In this document: one piece after another, positions 60,876-64,000 of the stretch
Layout: the number at the start of each line of letters is the position of its first letter
Position numbering within the stretch: the first letter of the stretch is position 1
Origin: Diplolepis rosae
Lineage: Eukaryota; Arthropoda; Insecta; Hymenoptera; Diplolepididae
Direction of reading: 5' to 3'
Length of the DNA stretch: 64,000 bases
Assembly: GCA_030998225.1 (NCBI GenBank)
Contig: JAPYXD010000727.1
Coordinates: 1,922,001 to 1,986,000, forward strand
Position numbers and translations under genes: made by a program
The notes under the pieces: model-generated
Databases searched by the model: none
The model's input: the letters and a program-made list of their open reading frames with translations, nothing else
What the model was told of the DNA's origin: nothing

Positions 60876-61440
60876 TAAAAGAAATGTATACAAAAAATCG
60901 AGCGCGAAGCGCGAGTGTCATAATGAAAATGTGTTCCTTAAGGCTGATAGAGCCTTAAGTATATTGAATTTCCTTTTTTATTTGAAATCAAAAACAAATT
61001 TTATAACTTTGAGAAAGCGTAATTCACATCTACAATATTATAAAATTGACTTGAGCTTCAGTATCAATTTACAAAAAAAATAAACTTATATGTATGCGAA
61101 GAATATAATACCGAGCGCGAAGTGAGCTGTGTGGAAAGCGCGCGATGATCATTTATTTGTCAAACTCACGTCTAACCCTAATAATTTTATATTCATTCTC
61201 CTTATTTTAAGTTATATCCACTATTTTTATTATACACACATTATAAAAAATCTTTTGGGAATTTGCTTAAAATCTTCGAGACGTAATAAATATATATGTA
61301 TTTCGATTATTATTCCGAAAACAATTCCGGTAAACTTTTCCAACATTTTCGGTGAAATTTCACAATACCCAACTTATAAGGAAAACTTTTTTGTTTCGAA
61401 TAATCAAAAAATGTTGAGTTAATCATTAATTCTGACAATG
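60876..61440. other. no gene seen; paired GAGCGCGAAG words
   Basis: CGAGCGCGAAGCGCGAG at about 60899 and CGAGCGCGAAGTGAGC at about 61112 stand out in AT-rich DNA, about 210 bp apart. They may be ends of a small repeat. The + frame at 61129-61422 is AT-rich and not credible. Confidence 0.4.
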
Positions 61441-61521
61441 CATATTTTTCTGTTTCAGGTGAGTACTGGAATCAAAAAATCCTTGCTTGAAGAAAAGTTA
61501 GATACTCGGTGTTTTGATGAG
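61441..61521 (+). promoter_or_regulatory. candidate recursive splice junction with possible recursive exon
   Basis: TTCTGAC (branch-like), then ATATTTTTCTGTTTCAG, ends at 61458 and is followed directly by GTGAGT, a near-ideal donor. This is the strongest acceptor-donor abutment in the window. From 61459 one frame stays open for 21 codons (starting VSTGIKKSLLEEK) up to a second donor GAG|GTAATT at 61522. So either a zero-length ratchet site with a downstream recursive exon of 63 nt, or a plain 63 nt exon, is possible. The 63 nt frame starts in the phase in which the possible exon at 11571-11641 ends. Confidence 0.38.
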
Positions 61522-62781
61522 GTAATTTATTTATGAGTTTCAAACAAAATTCAGTTTGTGTAACAAAAATGAAAATTTGAACTTGCTTGTGAATGGGAGA
61601 CAAGACGATCTCCGCAGGATAATAAGTAAGTGGCTCAAATGAGCAAACTCCATTCCAGTTTCACCTTTTTCGTCCTCTTATTCCCCATTTCTCCAGCAGT
61701 CGCGAGAAACCGACCAAAGGACGTTGTTATGATTGCTAATGGAAAACTATCCAATTCAAAGAACAAAGTGAAGTAACGAGTTACCCCGACGCTTCTACTC
61801 CACCATCGAGGTCGAAAAACGTGAACAGGATGAAAATAGAATTAGTTGTCAGAATGAAAATTGAAGACTAATGCTTGTTTGATGTCTTAAATTCATTCAA
61901 TGTAGAAAATCTATTTTTTGCTTACATTAAACCATAAATTTACAGGCTTTTTAGCTCAAATATTTTCCAACATATTAAAGTGAAACTAATTTGAGCGTTT
62001 GTTATTTTTTGAATGTTATGTTATATTTTTGAAAATTTGAATAAATAAAAATAGCGTTTACTAGAATCTCAAAAGCAAGTATTCAAAAGATAAATATAAA
62101 ATAGTCAAAATGCAGGCGAATGTAATTTATCGATAATCGATGACTACGTATGAAGCAGAATTAGTAAAACGTGCTCATTTAACGAGTGACGAAATTAACC
62201 TGCAATTAGCGTAACATGCTCGAGTTTTAGTATGTACATATATACCTAGAGTCGCTTCCCTAAATCGAAGGGGCCGGACTTTTTAAGTCCGGAGCAAATT
62301 TAAATTTCAAAATTTCAATCTGGCTTGCAAATTCTTCGCTCCACCTTCTCCCTCGTCCCTCTCTCACTATAGCCGCTACTTCACGACAGCACCGGTCCGT
62401 TCTTCTCTGCATGCTTGCAGATTGCGCCGTACTCAACATCAAAAGTCTTTTACGTCCTACGATTTTTCCCGCTTTCGTCTCAGAATTGAAAATTTCACAA
62501 TTTCTAGAGAAAAGGGCATACGTCAGGGCTTAGCATGTTTTCTCATTAAACAAATTTTAATAAATTTTTATATGATCAGGCAGAATCTGCTCTAAAGTAG
62601 TAAAAAGGCCGATAAAATGAGTTGCAAACGCTAAAATGAGGTTTGATATTAAATTTTTAGTCTATAGGTATATTCCAAGCTAAATCAAAAATCTTTTCGA
62701 AACTTGTGAATAAGTGAGCGAATAAATTTTTCAAATTATATAACATTAATTCGAACTATTTGAACTTTATTATTTTTTATG
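61522..62781. other. no gene seen; acceptor-like tract at 61675-61699
   Basis: A pyrimidine-rich tract ending CTCCAGCAG at 61699 is followed by about 24 open codons and a stop, which could be a terminal exon, but support is thin. A GC-richer patch lies at 62240-62460. The rest is AT-rich. Confidence 0.4.
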
Positions 62782-63822
62782 TACTGAGAAAACAGCTTCT
62801 TTTATATACGGCCAAAGAACAAATTTCTTTAAATTAAGGAAAGTTTTGTTAATTAAAAAAAAAATGTTTTTTGATCCAAGGACATACAGTACCGGTCAGA
62901 ATTGTCCGGCCACCTGTTTTTCGATAATTACTTAAATTATCCTAATTTGAATTATATAAGTGAACAAATTTGTTCTCTTGATTAAATTTAAAGCTATCAA
63001 AATTCTTTATAAAATGAACCCAGCATGAATTCGTTTTGTTGAATTTTGAAGAAGTTATTGCAGAAAGTCATGATTTCAATGCTTTCTTAAATTTTAAATA
63101 ACTTTCAAAGTCATCAACATTGTTTAATGTTCTTGGGCTCATTTTATAGTTAAGATTCTACAGAATCGCAATAAATTATCATTATAAACCTATAAATTTT
63201 TTCTTGCATAATGCAAGGAGTTAAAATTGTAACAAAAAAGTAGGGAAATTTCGAAAACATTTCATCTGTAGGTAAATCATAATAAAGATCATATGAATAT
63301 ATATTTTAAGGGGATTCGATACAAAATTCATGATTATATGTTTTATATATCTTATAAAAATGTTTTTCTAAGCAAAAGCAATATTGGAATTTTTCCAACT
63401 TTTTTATTTGAACGTTAACCTCGTGCAATATGTAAGAGAAAAATTACACATCAATTCCAAGAATTTTGATCGATTTTTTAGAAATTTAGCTTTAAAATTA
63501 GTCCAAGACCATTAAAAAATGTTGATTACTTTGAAAGTTATTTAAAATTTAAGAAAGCATTGAAATCTTGATTATTTCTGCAATAACTTCTTCAACATTT
63601 AACAAAACGAATTCATGCTGGGCTCATTTTATAAAGATTTTTGATAGCTTTAAATCTAATTAAGAGAACAAATTTTAGAACAAATAGGATAATTTAAGCA
63701 ATTATCGAAAAACAGGTGGCCGGACAATTCTGACCGGTACTGTAGATTTGTTTACATTAAAGAAAATTTTTTTTTTTAATCAACAAAACTTTCTTTAATT
63801 CAAAGAAATTGTTTCCTGAGTG
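62782..63822. mobile_element. CACTGAG-type MITE interrupted by a Tc1-like foldback
   Basis: The left end ACTGAGAAAAC and the right end, complemented CACTCAGGAAAC, bound arms sharing ATTTCTTTAAATTAAGGAAA and TTTTGTTAATTAAAAAAA words. Subtracting the insert at 62887-63742 leaves about 185 bp, the usual size of this MITE type in the window (177-188 bp). Confidence 0.7.
62887..63742. mobile_element. 856 bp Tc1/mariner-like foldback, TA-flanked
   Basis: Perfect ends CAGTACCGGTCAGAATTGTC and complement are flanked by TA at 62885-62886 and 63743-63744. Each arm is alignable for about 290 bp (GGCCACCTGTTTTTCGATAA, GAATTCATGCTG, TTTGAAAGTTATTTAAAAT). The loop (about 63181-63450) contains TTAAGGGGATTCGATAC, reminiscent of the TTAA-family ends. 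No transposase is present. CAGTACCGGTCA-type ends with TA duplication are typical of Tc1/mariner. Confidence 0.88.
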
Positions 63823-64000
63823 TGACTGTTAAAAAAATCAAAAACTATTTTGATTTGAGAAAAAAAAAGTTTTTGGTACACCCTATTGTTGGTGTTATAT
63901 ACTTTTCGTCTCTTTTAGGAGTTTTACCCCTGTTTGTCGAAAACACAGCGGGCGGTCGGGGTTGTTGTTGAAGGGAATCGAAGTAGCACGCGGCAGGGTT
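63823..64000. other. window end, nothing seen
   Basis: About 180 bp, GC-richer toward the end, with no supported feature. Confidence 0.5.

Overview
This is animal nuclear DNA, most likely from an insect. It is AT-rich (about one third GC by eye) and has no operon-like packing. No open frame is long enough to be a convincing gene. Short non-autonomous DNA transposons are dense, and many fold back on themselves. A hymenopteran host is only a guess; nothing in the sequence fixes the order. I see no tRNA or rRNA gene, no CRISPR array, and no transposase or reverse transcriptase reading frame.

Layout. 0-11 kb: mostly unique AT-rich DNA with a CACGGAGAAAA-type MITE (2848-3082), a Tc1/mariner-like MITE (6432-7020), a second CACGGAGAAAA element (9637-9829) and a TTAA-flanked element (9980-10626). 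About 11.57 kb: a possible short coding exon on the + strand. 12-13.5 kb: a degenerate minisatellite broken by a TA-flanked MITE. 14.9-15.35 kb: a GC-richer patch of uncertain meaning. 17-18 kb: another MITE and an inverted copy of part of it. 21.7-26.7 kb: a 1.06 kb near-perfect palindrome, a TTAA-flanked hairpin element and a further 0.67 kb palindrome. 30.8-32.5 kb: one foldback element inside the arm of another, with an exact TAA target duplication. 34-41 kb: GC-palindrome islands, a 1 kb CACTGAGAG-ended element, a truncated TTAAGGGGATCC element and a compact 155 bp foldback. 46.7-48.2 kb: the complete member of the TTAAGGGGATCC family, carrying a MITE and about 157 bp internal tandem repeats. 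49.3 kb and 51.5-52 kb: complex GC-richer stretches that could be regulatory. 57.8-59.0 kb: a CCCAGCAAACAC-ended element filled with GTTAC/GTAAC words. 60.2-60.9 kb: a third fragment of the TTAAGGGGATCC family. 62.8-63.8 kb: a Tc1-like foldback inserted in a CACTGAG-type MITE.

Reading of the whole. The best single interpretation is the inside of one or more very long introns, or intergenic DNA, of a + strand gene. The + strand carries two junctions in which a strong 3' splice site is followed at once by a 5' splice site (44133/44134 and 61458/61459), as in recursive splicing of long introns. It also carries a possible 71 nt exon at 11571-11641. I found no comparable site on the minus strand. 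This is inference, and RNA data would settle it. The transposon structures are seen directly in the sequence; their superfamily names are inferred from termini and target duplications only.
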